Positions 39,640-51,774 of a DNA stretch of 64,000 nucleotides are shown here, in pieces. The stretch lies in contig JAJTWR010000365.1 of the NCBI GenBank assembly GCA_021613335.1, positions 800,001 through 864,000 on the forward strand, in the 5' to 3' direction. The notes below the pieces were generated by a model. That model was not told where the DNA came from. It made no database searches and saw only the letters and a program-made list of their open reading frames with translations. Made by a program: the position numbers and the translations under genes. Every line of letters begins with the position of its first letter. The first letter of the stretch is position 1. The stretch comes from Whitmania pigra (taxonomy: Eukaryota > Annelida > Clitellata > Hirudinida > Haemopidae).

Positions 39640-40440
39640 TGTACGACCAATGGAAATGTAGACATCGTGACGGAGTGTAGCAAGCTGCAGTCTGCATTGT
39701 TGCTAACAGCAGTCTCTTGGTCTCGAGGTCATTGTATGAACATCAACTGAGGACAAATCGTATTTTTTCAAAACTTTCCAAACTTGCAAAACTCCTCGAA
39801 TACGTGTGCGTTTGCGTGTGACTAAAAAGAGTACAAGCAGTAAAGTACGTCAGTTAAATGTAGTCGCTGCAGTAGTAAAACTGCTTAGAATTCCCTTCAA
39901 CAACATCAAAAACGGAGCTGAAATTTCTGCTAACTTTCCCAATTAAGAAACTGCCAGAATAAAAAAAAATACCTAACAAGAAAAATCACGGTAATACCGG
40001 AGGATGCGTCGGAGAGAGTTTGACAAAAGGAGAGAGGAAGAAATGGAAGATGATGACGCGAGAGAGAGAGGGCTGTCTGCTTCTATGAATTTCTAATTTG
40101 CGACCTTGCCCTTCGTGCCTCTCGCTGCTTGTGGGTTGCAGGATCAAAAAAACCTCGAAATGTCTCACAAATGGTTCAACGAAGCAATTACTCTCGTGCC
40201 ATTCTGCTTTTATGTACAACCCCCTTTTTAGCTGTAGGCCACCCACGAACTGGCCTGAGTTTAATACTAGAAGTTGCTGGTTTTTCATGTTCGTTATTTT
40301 TGTTTTAATTACTGATTTGTTTAATTATGTAATATAAAAATATATGAATTGCTTTTTAATTGTTATTCAGTTTTTTTTATGTTTTAGACTTCAATATTTC
40401 GAGCTTGTCGATGATATAAAATTTCAAATAAAATAAAAAT
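39640..40440. other. GC-variable region without recognised gene
   Basis: Purine-rich sequence at 40010-40075 could encode a charged stretch (MRRREFDKRREEEMEDDDAR), but no splice sites support it. Nothing else is recognised. Confidence 0.35.
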
Positions 40441-40446
40441 AATTTC

Positions 40447-40599
40447 TTTTTCGCGAGTAATTTCAAATATTATTTAAAATTCATGTAATGTTGATACTTT
40501 TTCGTGAGTAATTTCAAATAATATTTAAAATTCATTTAATGTTGATACTTTTTCGCGAGTAATTTCAAATATTATTTAAAATTCATATAATGGTGATAA
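40447..40599 (+). repeat. Three tandem copies of a 51-bp unit
   Basis: The landmark CG(C/T)GAGTAATTTCAAATA occurs at 40452, 40503 and 40554, an exact 51-base period with few differences. Confidence 0.95.
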
Positions 40600-42419
40600 G
40601 TTTAAAACAACAAATGCTTGAATTACTCACGTGTATAATTTATTTATACGTTCTACATTATTTGTAAGTTTTAAAATTGAATTTTTAAATCAAGAGAAAT
40701 GGAGAAATAATTCGGCGTATATCCTATTCACAGCAAATGTTTGAAATTCATAGCAGACGACTAGCTTATAACTTCATTACAATTTCTTTTTAGCGTTTTT
40801 TTGGCAGGAACTTTTTTGCAGACGATTTTGGGTCCAATTTGAAGAAATTGCCTCAGAGAATGATCCTATTATCATCCCAGACATTTGAAATTGGAAAGAT
40901 AAACTTTGCAACAAGGAAAATTGAACAGGTGAACTGCGCAGATATAAAGTCCAACTTTTAGGCCGCAATTACTGAGGTTTTTTTTATCTCATAGGTACGA
41001 ATTTTTATTTAACAATAAAAATTAGATTTTGTAGAGGCGGTAATAAAATATTTACATTTATTATTTATTAGATGAATGCAGCATGAGATATTAATGTTAA
41101 TGCTTATTAATAAGTTAATATTTATTTTTATTTTAAATTTCATTCAATAAAATGATAATTTAATGAAAACTTCATTAGTTTTTTTTTACAACTTGACAAG
41201 TTTAAAAGTTAACTTTATATTTATTTTTATTTTAATTTTTATTCAATAAAATGATAATTTAATGACTTCACAACCGGAATTTTCATGTTTACATGTACTT
41301 TAATAATAAACAAAATAAAGATAGCGGGTGAAATACTAAATTAAAAGTATTCAATTAATTTAAAATATAAATTACGATAAAGTCTAACAAATTTGTTTTC
41401 AAAACCTGGGTTTAGTTTTTAAAAACATTTAAGAATTGCCGGATATTCGATATTGATGTATTTTAGTCTGTGAAATACACGAGCATTTTGGATCAGATCA
41501 AAAATCAATCTTCAACCTTCAAACAGAATTCCTTCTGAATGATGTTACGAGCTTTTAAAAGGTTGGCCATGGCAAAGTTCATCTCATCAATAAGGTTTCA
41601 TATTCCAATGAAGGAATGAAGGTGAATGAGACAAATGGTAAAATGGACAAATGGACATTTATATTCGTCACAAGACCTCAGGAGTTCCAAATTTAACCAA
41701 ATAACCAGTTAAGTGATCATTTCCAATATAGAAGTCTATAGCTATAATTCATATTATTAAGACTGATTTTTAATATAATTATTTAAAATTTTATTTTGTA
41801 AAACAGATTATTTTATTATAATTAGTTTATTATGTTGAAAAAATGTTTCTGGCTTGAAGTACTAAGGAACTACGCTGAAATTATTATGGACTTTGAATGG
41901 CGGAGAAGAGTTTTTGCTAATTATGAAAAGAAATCTGCAAGATATCGATTAATTATGATCCAACGCCCACGGAATGTTGCAAGCTAAAAAGAGCTCCCCA
42001 AACATCAGGTGGGTGGTCTTTTGATTGTCGTCATGACGACAACCGTGTTTTTGTTTACTTTTCTTCGGCTGCTGGTCACGTATCACCAAAGTAACCAAAC
42101 TTGAGATTGACAGCTGCATAGTGATGATAGTTGATGATGATAATGATATTTGCTATGATGTATGTGTTGTACGAACGTGCAGTGTGAAATTACAGTGTTA
42201 AGAAAATTTAATTAATTTAAAACTAAATACTAAATCTAATAAATCCGCCATTGGCCATAGATTTGTCACTTGCTTTGAAAGTCTACAACAACTTCGATAA
42301 CAAATTCGAGCTGCAAAAGGTTTTAAAAATGCAAACAAGTGTTTATTTTCAATCACATTTCAACATTTCAATGTTTTTAAGTACTTTCAAATATTCTTTC
42401 AAGTATGCAGCGTCCCATT
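40600..42419. other. AT-rich sequence with a diverged direct repeat
   Basis: About 41112-41165 and 41216-41267 share TTATTTTTATTTTAA and ATTCAATAAAATGATAATTT, a 2-copy direct repeat about 104 bases apart. No gene is recognised. Confidence 0.5.
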
Positions 42420-42560
42420 TGTCAACATTCAGTGCATTATGCATTAAAAGTTCAATGCATTATAAAGTACGATGCATTAAAAGTTCAGTGCATTATGAAG
42501 TACGATGCATTAAAAGTTCAATGCATTAACAACTATGATGCATTGAAAGTTTACCTCTTT
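42420..42560 (+). repeat. Tandem repeat built on GATGCATTAAAAGTTC
   Basis: About three and a half copies of a 36-base unit (ATGCATTAAAAGTTCAATGC plus a variable spacer AAGTACG). The units are rich in the palindrome ATGCAT. Confidence 0.9.
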
Positions 42561-42604
42561 ATAGCTTCACGGAATAAACACTTACACAAAATTCAAATGA
42601 ATAA

Positions 42605-42720
42605 CATTTAAACGCCCTTAGCTTAAGGGTAACTACTGGAGGTCATCATGGGTTCAAGGTCGAAGTTAGAGATGTGGATGATTAAGAGGAATAAATGAAT
42701 GTTGATTAAATTAAATTAAA
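42605..42720 (+). mobile_element. Possible tRNA-derived SINE
   Basis: CTTAGCTTAAGGGTAACTAC resembles an A box. About 30 bases later ATGGGTTCAAGGTCG resembles a B box. An AT-rich tail with AATAAATGAATG follows. Confidence 0.4.
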
Positions 42721-43137
42721 TAGTCCTATTAATCTATTTATTTAGTTCAGCTCTTCAATTATATTTGGTCATTGTAACTGACTACAACAGCAATAAAAAT
42801 AATTATATAATTACATAGTATAAAACTAAGCCAAAATTATGATATTGCTATTTATAACAGCAAGTATGTAATATATAATAATTATGAATATAAAATAATT
42901 ACATAATTACCATATAACATTTCTATAATAATAATAGTAATAATAATAATATGAATAACTTACTAATTTATATTAATTAATTAAAACAATTATTAACGAA
43001 AATATTATTAGATTTCAAACTTTGCTTTTTATACATGTGTTGACACATTGTGTAACACATTGTTGTTATTACCAATTTATGACTTTGTATCTTTGTTAAA
43101 CCTTTTTATAACCACTGCTTAATCACCATCCTTCCTT

Positions 43138-43378
43138 AAGTGATCTGAACGAGCACCTGTTTCTCATGAAACATCAACCGGATGGAAGAAGTAAGATGTG
43201 CTCTCAGGAAGATGAAAATGTGCGGCATTTCGTCGTGGAATGTCCAACCCAGTCTGCCCTGAAGAGAGAAATCAGACTCAATACAAATCTATCTGATATG
43301 AGTTCCATGCTTAGCAATCCAGCGAGTGTGGACATCATCTACATATGGATTTGCAAAAATCAGAGTCAATTTAGTTAA
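43138..43378 (+). mobile_element. LINE ORF2 C-terminal fragment
   Basis: An open stretch reads LNEHLFLMKHQPDGRSKMCS, then EDENVRHFVVECPTQSALKR. The Cx(n)H(x)C layout near VRHFVVECP matches the C-terminal knuckle found after the RT and RNase regions of jockey/R1-like LINEs. It ends at TAA 43376. Nothing of the RT is left upstream. Confidence 0.6.
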
Positions 43379-43379
43379 T

Positions 43380-44585
43380 TAAACTTTATTTAATTTATTA
43401 TCATTTTATTCCCATTATTATACTAAATACATATCATTAATAACACTAACTAACAAGTCTAAATCATCCGAGTTGAGCAACGGATTTTAATGAAATAAAA
43501 ATAAATAATTAACCTTACTTATAAGTTTAGTTTTAATAGACAATTAAGTTGGAATAAAACATTACTGAACAATGCAATTTTACTTCACGCCTTGAAAACA
43601 GACATTTATTAGAACAAAAACAAGAAGCACTGAATTTTATGAAAGAAATCTTCAAATCAAATGCAATTGCGCATTGTTTGTCGAAACAAACTGAAAAATA
43701 AGAGGAAAAAATAGGAATAAATTATCAACTCCATAATGAGTTGATTGTCCTCCAAAAAGTCTACATTACATTGAAGACTCAGAGACAGACTATACTTATT
43801 TCAGGACTCAAAACTTCCCATCAATTTGTTTTGCATCCTTCGTCGATATTTGTTTGCGAATTACATAATATTTAAATTAATATTAAAATCGATTTATTTA
43901 CGATGTCATTACTTAATTATAAAGTATGATATAATATTCATGTATATAAAATATATTAAAACAGTTTGATCAAATAAATGATTAAAAGCATTATAAATAA
44001 AAATTAATTTGTATTCATCGTCCAGATTTATGTCAATAAGTAATATTTCATGATAAAACGTGAATGATAAAAATAAATCATAACTCTTCAACTTTAGCTT
44101 TTGTTTTGATCACCACTCGAAGACACGCATGTGCCAAAAATTGGTTCACGTTTAAATTAAAAATTCAATTAAAGCCATCCTCATTTCGCAACAATTAAAT
44201 ATGTATAAGAATATATTCAAAATAAACATTCATAAATCTGAAATAAAGTAAAGTATCAAAATGTAAATATAATTTAATACTTAAAATTTTATTATGTTAG
44301 AACCTTTGGAATTAAGACGAATTCAAGTCATCGCCAAAGAAATGAATAGAATCATCAATATTATAATGATGATATTTTTTATGTGAATATTATTTTCAAA
44401 GGGTTTTAATTAATATAAATACAAATACCTTTAAATAACTTCAATCTTACATTAACTGTCTGTCATCATTAACTCCACGAATTGGCGTTAGTGTTCATCG
44501 ATTAAACATCAATTCGTTGGAAATAAATCATTTAAAAAAATAAACTAAATAAATACTTCTGTCAAATAAATGGATGGATGCATGG
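43380..44585. other. AT-rich sequence, nothing recognised
   Basis: No gene, RNA or element is seen. The short ORFs here have compositions expected from AT-rich DNA. Confidence 0.5.
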
Positions 44586-44589
44586 ACGT

Positions 44590-44765
44590 ATGGAGGAGTT
44601 TGAAGACATTAAAAACATTCTATCGTTTATCGGAGCAATCCACGAATTGGATCGCATGCCTCTGATTCCAAACACGAGTCTAACCGCTGTTCTGGCTATC
44701 ACGTTTGCATCCCCGAATAAGCAGACGACTCCGCAACACTGTTTATCATAGCGCGGAGTAATATT
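44590..44765 (-). mobile_element. tRNA-derived SINE
   Basis: The - strand reads CCGCGCTATGATAAACAGTG and then AGCGGTTAGACTCGTGTTTG, GGAATCAGAGGCATGCGATC and CAATTCGTGG. This is a tRNA-like A-box/anticodon-arm/B-box order typical of SINE heads. Its GC content is well above the flanks. The + strand happens to be open for 53 codons over this insert. Confidence 0.5.
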
Positions 44766-45878
44766 TTTCTCTAAATTACTTTAATTTTTTAATAATTAAT
44801 TTATTATAGTTATTATTATAGGATTAATAATATTATTAACTCGTTGTTGTTATTAACTTTAATAAAGATGAATAAATAAATATATATATATTAAATAAAT
44901 AAATATAATATAATGAAATCTAACTTAGCTAGGTAAAGCGACTTTGACACTTTGCAAAGTGCTTGTCAACCTGGCTGTAAAATGGAAAACCCGTAATGAA
45001 TGAAAAAACTTTTCCATCAGTGAAAAAAATCAAGAAAAAACAACTCCAGGTTACAAATCTTCATGACAAGGCCGAGTACTTAATAATCCTGGATGGTCCT
45101 TTTTCTCAGTAATTCGAGAAATTTTTTCAAGGAATTGAAAAAAGTGAAACTTTCTCTTCTATTGTTTCCAGCAGTTTGAAAGGACTCTGAAAAGAAAAAT
45201 ATTTTCCAGTAAAAAATGATTTGGAACTTCCTCTCTCTAAGTCAGATACTCTTGATGCTATTCGAAGCATGACAACAATGCCATCAATGCATTACTTTTT
45301 GTTGAGCAGGCTCACTTATCAGTTATTGAAGTGCGCAGGTCACACGATTACTTTTCTGAGGCGCAATAGTTAGCGGAAAGTGGCCTTATATTTAATAATT
45401 ATTTGTAAATTGTTGTAAAATATAAACTAACCATTGAGCGCAACATTACCAGTATGTATTTAAACAAAGTATCTGAAATGTATCTGAACGTAAAATCTTT
45501 CAAAATGTAACTGATAAATTCCTAACATGATATTACATTTGTTAACATTTTGGCAACGTTAAAACGAAAAAAACAATGTTTTCGTAATAAGCACTAAAGC
45601 AAAGCTCACAAAACGTAGTCAAGCCAAAGACTCCAAAAAGTGCCCAAAAGAGAAAAATGAAAACAACTTGACAAATGCCTCACTTTTGCGTAATACTCGG
45701 GGCCATGTTTTTAAGAGTTAAGGCTTCAAGTTTAGCTAATAGGCTCTCCAGAGAGGCGGAGGTCTGGAGAAATGATGGAACGATGAGACGATGGATGAGT
45801 TCAGTTCTGAAGGGGACGAACTGGAGGATGAAGAAAGCAGATGAAACTCAGCAATTTAGTAAAGTATTATAATTTAAT

Positions 45879-45918
<40 letters not shown>

Positions 45919-45920
45919 AT
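44766..45920. other. AT-rich sequence with short GC-richer pieces
   Basis: A 65-codon open stretch at 45675-45872 (VKASSLANRLSREAEVWRND) ends at an (AAT)n tract. It has no splice context and no family I recognise. Nothing else is seen. Confidence 0.4.
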
Positions 45921-45924
45921 AATC

Positions 45925-46335
45925 TCGACCTCGGTTAACTCGCCAACCTTATTAAGTCGACGTTATTGAAGTGGAACCGCCAAACTCCCTCTTTGTCATC
46001 GGTTATGTCGATTCTTTTATGTCGCCTAATCCAAATATTTCGAGAACAAAAGAGGGCCACTTTACATCAGTTATCTCGATCCCTCTCGATCATACTGACC
46101 AGGATTACCACTGCAACGACTAGGTCATTGGTAGGGTAAGATTAACCTCACGACGTTCTAAACCCAGCACACGTTCCCTATTAGAGGGTTCCATATTCCC
46201 GTTCCCTATTAACAATCCAACGCTTGGATTCCAACGCCCAGTGACTAATCGCTGGCTTTGGAGTGAAACCTCCAAATTCCCAATTTGTCGTGGCATTTTC
46301 TCATCGGTTATGTCGATTCTTTTATGCCAATTCAC
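45925..46335 (+). repeat. Two diverged direct copies of a MITE-like sequence
   Basis: The segment near 45968-46022 (AGTGGAACCGCCAAACTCCC, then CATCGGTTATGTCGATTC) recurs near 46259-46324 (AGTGAAACCTCCAAATTCCC, then the same CATCGGTTATGTCGATTC). GGTTAACTCG- and TTATCTCGA-like words resemble ends of pogo/Tigger-derived non-autonomous elements; another GGTTATCTCGACG lies at 46583. Confidence 0.6.
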
Positions 46336-46599
46336 TGTTGTTGATCCTCTCTGAGGATAATGCGGCTCTAGCTATTCTGTTTATTTTTGTAGTTCTAAAA
46401 TGTCTGCAAGTGTTAAGAGAAAACTGGACAATTAGTCAATAGAGAAAACAGTATGAAATCATATGAATTGCTGTTTTATAAAAAAGACGTGCATGTACAT
46501 TCTCATTTATAAACAAACATTATATAAATATTCAAGTAAAGAAATTTCAAGCAGATGAAATATAAAGTTTTGATTTGACGTTCGGTTATCTCGACGCTT

Positions 46600-47570
46600 T
46601 TTGGCAATCATCATCAACAACAGCAGCAACATCACCGTCTCATTTTAGAATTACTGTCCATATTTTGTCTGCCCATTTTAAAGTATGGTCATTGATTAAT
46701 GCCTCATTTGCTGTTGTTTGTGTGGCGTGTTTATTCTGCCATTGAAAATCTTCCGACGAACAGTACACTCATTTTCTCGGTAAAATCAATGTAACGATAT
46801 AAATAATGTAACAATTTAAAAATAAATGAAAGATTACATTTGTGGAGATAAATCATTTTAACCGCATGCTTCTTTAAAAGTTTTAATTACTAATTGCTTT
46901 AACTGATTTAAGTTTACAATCACAATTAATGTTAGTCAGTCGTGATGTGCAGTGTTCGAAACTCAGTCTAAGGACCAGATTTAGCAAGGTCTAGGCCTCA
47001 TTGAAGTTGGTTGATGATGACCCACAAACACAACAAAAATGATAAGCAAAATAAAAGTTTTTTGCCTGGTTTGTAGAAGCCCATGTTTAGTGGGCACAAC
47101 CGACCATCCCTAAATACTGGGCTGTCCAGTCTGCGCTGGGAAGAAGCGCTACATAAATGATTAGCAAGAAACACCTCATAAGCTGTGCATCTATGTCTTT
47201 TTAGGAATCATATCTCACAATAAACCAAATAATATGTCCATTCAGTATTCATCCGCTGAATGCAAGCAATGCAATTTCGCTGAACTGAAAAAAGTTCGAG
47301 AACTTTTTCTTCGAAAACGTTATTAAGTAAGATTATAATATCTAATTATAATATTCAAATAAATGAATAATTAATAAATTAATAACTTAGTCACCGCCTT
47401 TCTTCAGTCAATAGAGCTGCCCATCGTGGCTGGAACGGCTAGCGAGTTTTCCATAGAAGGACACGGTGTTATTTTTAGACGACGCACATTCACAATCCGC
47501 GCACGCACACAATCACAAGCGGATGTGATAGGCGGATACTTGGATCACACGTGCAGGAAAGTTAGGGTTG
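46600..47570. other. Intergenic sequence with a SINE-like tail
   Basis: At 47100-47175 GGGCACAACCGACC and AGAAGCGCTACATAAATG match the tail word seen in the SINE at 5815-5945 and again near 53457. No gene is recognised. Confidence 0.4.
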
Positions 47571-47572
47571 TC

Positions 47573-47581
47573 TATATATAA
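47573..47581 (+). promoter_or_regulatory. TATA box of a possible Pol II promoter
   Basis: TATATATAAG lies in unusually GC-rich sequence (GTTAGGGTTGTC before it, TCGGGTCC after it), at the right distance from a possible start near 47605. Upstream 47480-47550 contains several CG-containing words (CGCGCACGC, GGATGTGATAGGCGG). Confidence 0.5.
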
Positions 47582-47604
47582 GTCGGGTCCTTTCTGAGTT
47601 GCTG

Positions 47605-48030
47605 AAGCACGCTTCTAGTGAGACGCTTACAGGGATATTCGTTAAACGGCTGTTTCTAGACACGTAGACAGCTGCCTCCACCGTCTGGACGTCTGGTTGT
47701 CTGCTTTTGTACGTCTACCTTAAGGGAGGTTCCAGCCTTGTCCAGACTGACTTTCATTTCTTTGTCCAAACCTTATTCTCCTTTATTTATTTATCCATTC
47801 TATCCTTCATTCTCCTTCTGGTCTCGATCGATATGAAGACCTTGGTATGACTGAGACAAGGTAGTAAGTCGATCTTCTTTACATCCGAGATGCCTCTCGA
47901 CGTTTGTAACGTCGCAACAGCAACAACGAAAACAACAACAATAACAATAACAATAGCTATAATAATAACAACAACAATATACAGTAACAACAATAACGAG
48001 GGGACCGTCCTAAGGCATTTGTCCTTGAAG
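47605..48030 (+). other. Possible 5' untranslated exon
   Basis: From the putative start, GC-richer sequence continues to a consensus donor (TTGAAG followed by GTGAGTACG) at 48031. Short ATGs early in the segment (47832, 47848) are closed by nearby stops. One frame from ATG 47890 stays open to the donor but encodes mostly Thr/Ile from (ACA/ATA)n, so coding is doubtful. A possible next exon, CGAAAGATTTTC to CTACGAG with a GTGAGG donor, lies near 48833-48927. Confidence 0.35.
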
Positions 48031-48929
48031 GTGAGTACGAAGTTTTGTTATCATAATCTATTAATTATTTGTTCTCATTAGCATAAATTATATATTAAAA
48101 CTCGAACCAGACGCCCGGTGTAGAAGTCGCTCGCGGCTGATTTGCATTAAAAACAAAATGTCAGCCGTAGTCATGTGATCGAGAAATGAGATGATATTTT
48201 GGAGCAGCATTTCAGCATTTTCAGATGTTTGCGTTTGATTACGAATTCTTAGAAAAATGTCGATAAAAACTCTCGCTTAAGACTTTAGATTAACGCCAAT
48301 AACAGACTTTGGGAATTCGAAAAATGCACAGTTTTGCATCTGCTTTGTTTGGCGGTCAGGAAGGTAGGGAGTTTGTTTGGGTTGTTGCACGACGACAACA
48401 ATAACATCAATAATAATAAATCGTTTGAGATTATTTGTTGAGATCCAAAAATTATGATTTTCATATAGTGGTTCTTATTATTGTTAATATTATTATCTCT
48501 ATTATTAGTAATTATAAAATGATTATTAAAATTTGATTTGTCTCTGGAAAATACTCCATATTCTCCTATTGTCGTATATTACGAAAAATCTCATTGAAAT
48601 TAAAAAAACAAAAGATTGTCAATAAATTCTCGCTTTGTTTTAATTTTGCGAACAAAAACAACCCGCTCGCCCTTAATATCGCTCGCTAGTGCTGCTGCTA
48701 GCAAGACCAGCCAGCTAGCTAAAAATAAACACCTCGGGAAAACCCAGGCTGGCGAACTATTTACGATGCTTGTTGGGCTGATAAGTATTTTTTTTCGAGT
48801 GTGCATGAGTGCTAATCTTCGTTAATTTCTCAGCGAAAGATTTTCAAGCTCACTTCTCAGATTTCCTGATGAATTTTTATTTGGAATTGTTTGTTGTCTG
48901 CGGCTGCTGGGATTGACGCTACGAGGTGA

Positions 48930-49250
48930 GGTTTTCCTGTGACCATGCTTCGGTGCAAGTTCCGTTTGAAAGAATGCATCGACGAATGAATGTATGAATA
49001 AATAAATAAAGAATGAATGGATTGATTGATGGATGATTGAATGGTAATGGTTTTTGGTTTTTTTTGTTATTGAGCTTGCGGAACAAAATTTCTATTTTAT
49101 TCGTTTTAGTAATTATGATATTATGTTATATTGTATTATATACTGTTGATTTGTAATGTAGTTGGCGGGTTTTATGTTAAGAATGGTTTCTTGATTATGC
49201 CTTGCCATCCTTTTAGATGTTATCAATAACTAAATACTTCTATTTACAAT
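48930..49250. other. AT-rich sequence, nothing recognised
   Basis: Only (AATGA/AATAA)-type low-complexity words near 48980-49045. Confidence 0.5.
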
Positions 49251-49257
49251 ACATTTA

Positions 49258-49266
49258 ATAAATAAA

Positions 49267-49297
<31 letters not shown>

Positions 49298-49310
49298 TAA
49301 TAACAGTAAC
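49258..49310 (+). repeat. (AAAT)n / (AAT)n microsatellite
   Basis: Tetranucleotide AAAT units change into AAT triplets. Confidence 0.9.
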
Positions 49311-49577
49311 AATGATAATGACACTTAGCTCTTATTTTTAGTGAGCTAAGTTCCATGATAGCTTGATCGTCAAATAGGATCGAGTGAACATTGAGAGCAT
49401 AATTACCAAGGTTAAAAGTCACCGTTATGATGAATGATGAATGATGATAATTGCAAGTGGTTCCTGTATTCATTTCACAGTCAGTTATTAAAGGTCAATT
49501 AAGCCTTTTACGTGGGCGTCAACTGTGGTTACCTTCAACTACAATAAAAGCGATAAGCAGAGAGAATTAATTGCAAG

Positions 49578-49788
49578 CTATATAATAATAATAATTATTA
49601 TTATAATAATAATTATGATAATTATTATGATATAATAATAATATAATTATGATAATTATTATGATATAATAATAATTATTATGATATAATAATAATATTA
49701 TTATATATTATATTATTATGATATAATAATAATTATGATAATAATTATATTATTATTATTGTTATTATTATTATTATTGTTATTGTTA

Positions 49789-49880
<92 letters not shown>

Positions 49881-49925
49881 TTATTATTATTATTATTATT
49901 ATTACTAATTTTATTATTGTTTTTA
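49578..49925. repeat. Palindrome-rich AT array leading into (ATT)n
   Basis: About 49578-49745 mixes AATAATTATTATT and TGATATAATAA words that are self-complementary over many offsets. It is followed by a long ATT array with GTT interruptions to 49925. Confidence 0.9.
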
Positions 49926-51425
49926 TTTATGAGTGCATCATGTGAAACGCAATCACGAAAGTGAGAATCATGACAAGACAACTGCGTCTTAATCTGAAGA
50001 GTTGAAGGTCATTCACTGAGGTCGTTGGTAATTCCTTGTCGTACGTTCTCATAAGATGCTGGTGAGAGAGTGATGCCAAGATGATTATTTATATTTATGT
50101 TATTAAATAATTTATGTTAATGATTTATGTTAATTCTAATTGTAACCATCACTGTGATATTAATATTAATATTATTATTATTACTTTTTTTACGAAGCAC
50201 TTGAAATTTCTAAGGAATGTCTCAGGCAGTAGTCCTTGTGATCTTCTTGCTTAAAGTAACAATAAACAGCGTGACAATTCATTGGGGAGGAATTTTTGTA
50301 TTTTTAAATCTTTTTTTAATATATTTTTAAAGTAAATAAATTAAATATTACTATTATTATGATATTATTATTTTTATTATTATTAATGTTGTTATTTTTA
50401 TATTAATATCATTGTTATTGCATTTATTTCTTGTAATAACATTTAAATTACTCAATTTTTATATTCAACAACAAAACAGGTTTTGGATAATGAGTGACAG
50501 ATTAATACGGATATCAATAAATAAACAAACAAACACTATAAATATATTCAATGACGAAATAAAATTATCTACTACATATTCCACTCTGTTATTATTTGCA
50601 CGAATGTAATAGTACTGCCTTACATTAATGGTTTCAAATTGATGGCCAATCATGGACTAATGTAAGGGCTGGGGAGGGGCAAAAAAGGAGGTCATCGACC
50701 AATTACAGAATTGTACGCTTTTGGGTTTGAGAAGGCTTGCCCCTACTCTGAATAGTTGAAACAACGTCAGTGAAACTAAATATCAACTAGAAGATGTAAT
50801 GATATGTTACAGTAATGTAATAATATGTTTGCATAATTTAATAATATGTTATCATAACAATGCATCACGATAATATGTGCTAAGCAGGCGAAAGATATTA
50901 AGCAATATAAGAAGATGTAGCTAAAAATAAACATTACGTAAACTTAATAAGCACATGCAGTCACACTCTTGTATGAAGTAAGCCTGCCAAAGAGGTCAAA
51001 AAGTTGTATTGGGTCATGTGACTATCACAAGACTGCTGAAAAATAACATTTATTCACAATGATGCCAAATGTTATATTAACTTTAAAATATGAATAATCA
51101 AATTTAATATTACTTTTTTATTAAACTTTATTTATACATATTAAATAATAACATTTCAAATTAAAAGAAAAACTTAAATGTATTAATAACAGCAACAATA
51201 ATATAATCATTTTAATAATAATAATACCAGTAATAATAACAAAAAAAAATATAATAATAATAATGATAATAATAATAGTAATAATAATAATAATATAAAG
51301 TCAAACACTAAACTTGGATGACATGAAAACAAATTGTTTTACACTGCGATGCTTCCCAAAGATGAATCCTGTGATGCCAAAGCATTAGGCATGTGATATT
51401 TTATCAGACATGATGTCATCATCAT
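49926..51425. other. AT-rich sequence with minor triplet runs
   Basis: No gene recognised. Imperfect AAT runs occur around 51210-51296. Confidence 0.5.
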
Positions 51426-51432
51426 CGTCACC

Positions 51433-51760
<328 letters not shown>

Positions 51761-51774
51761 ACGCTTCACAAAAT

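Noticed and set aside
44590..44751. A 53-codon + strand ORF beginning MEEFEDIKNILSFIGAI
   Set aside because: The opposite strand has tRNA-like A-box and B-box words and a SINE-type tail over the same bases, so the open frame is more likely a by-product of a SINE insert.
48616..48825. Overlapping + and - strand ORFs of about 68 codons in a GC-richer patch
   Set aside because: No splice context, no family resemblance, and neither strand is favoured.
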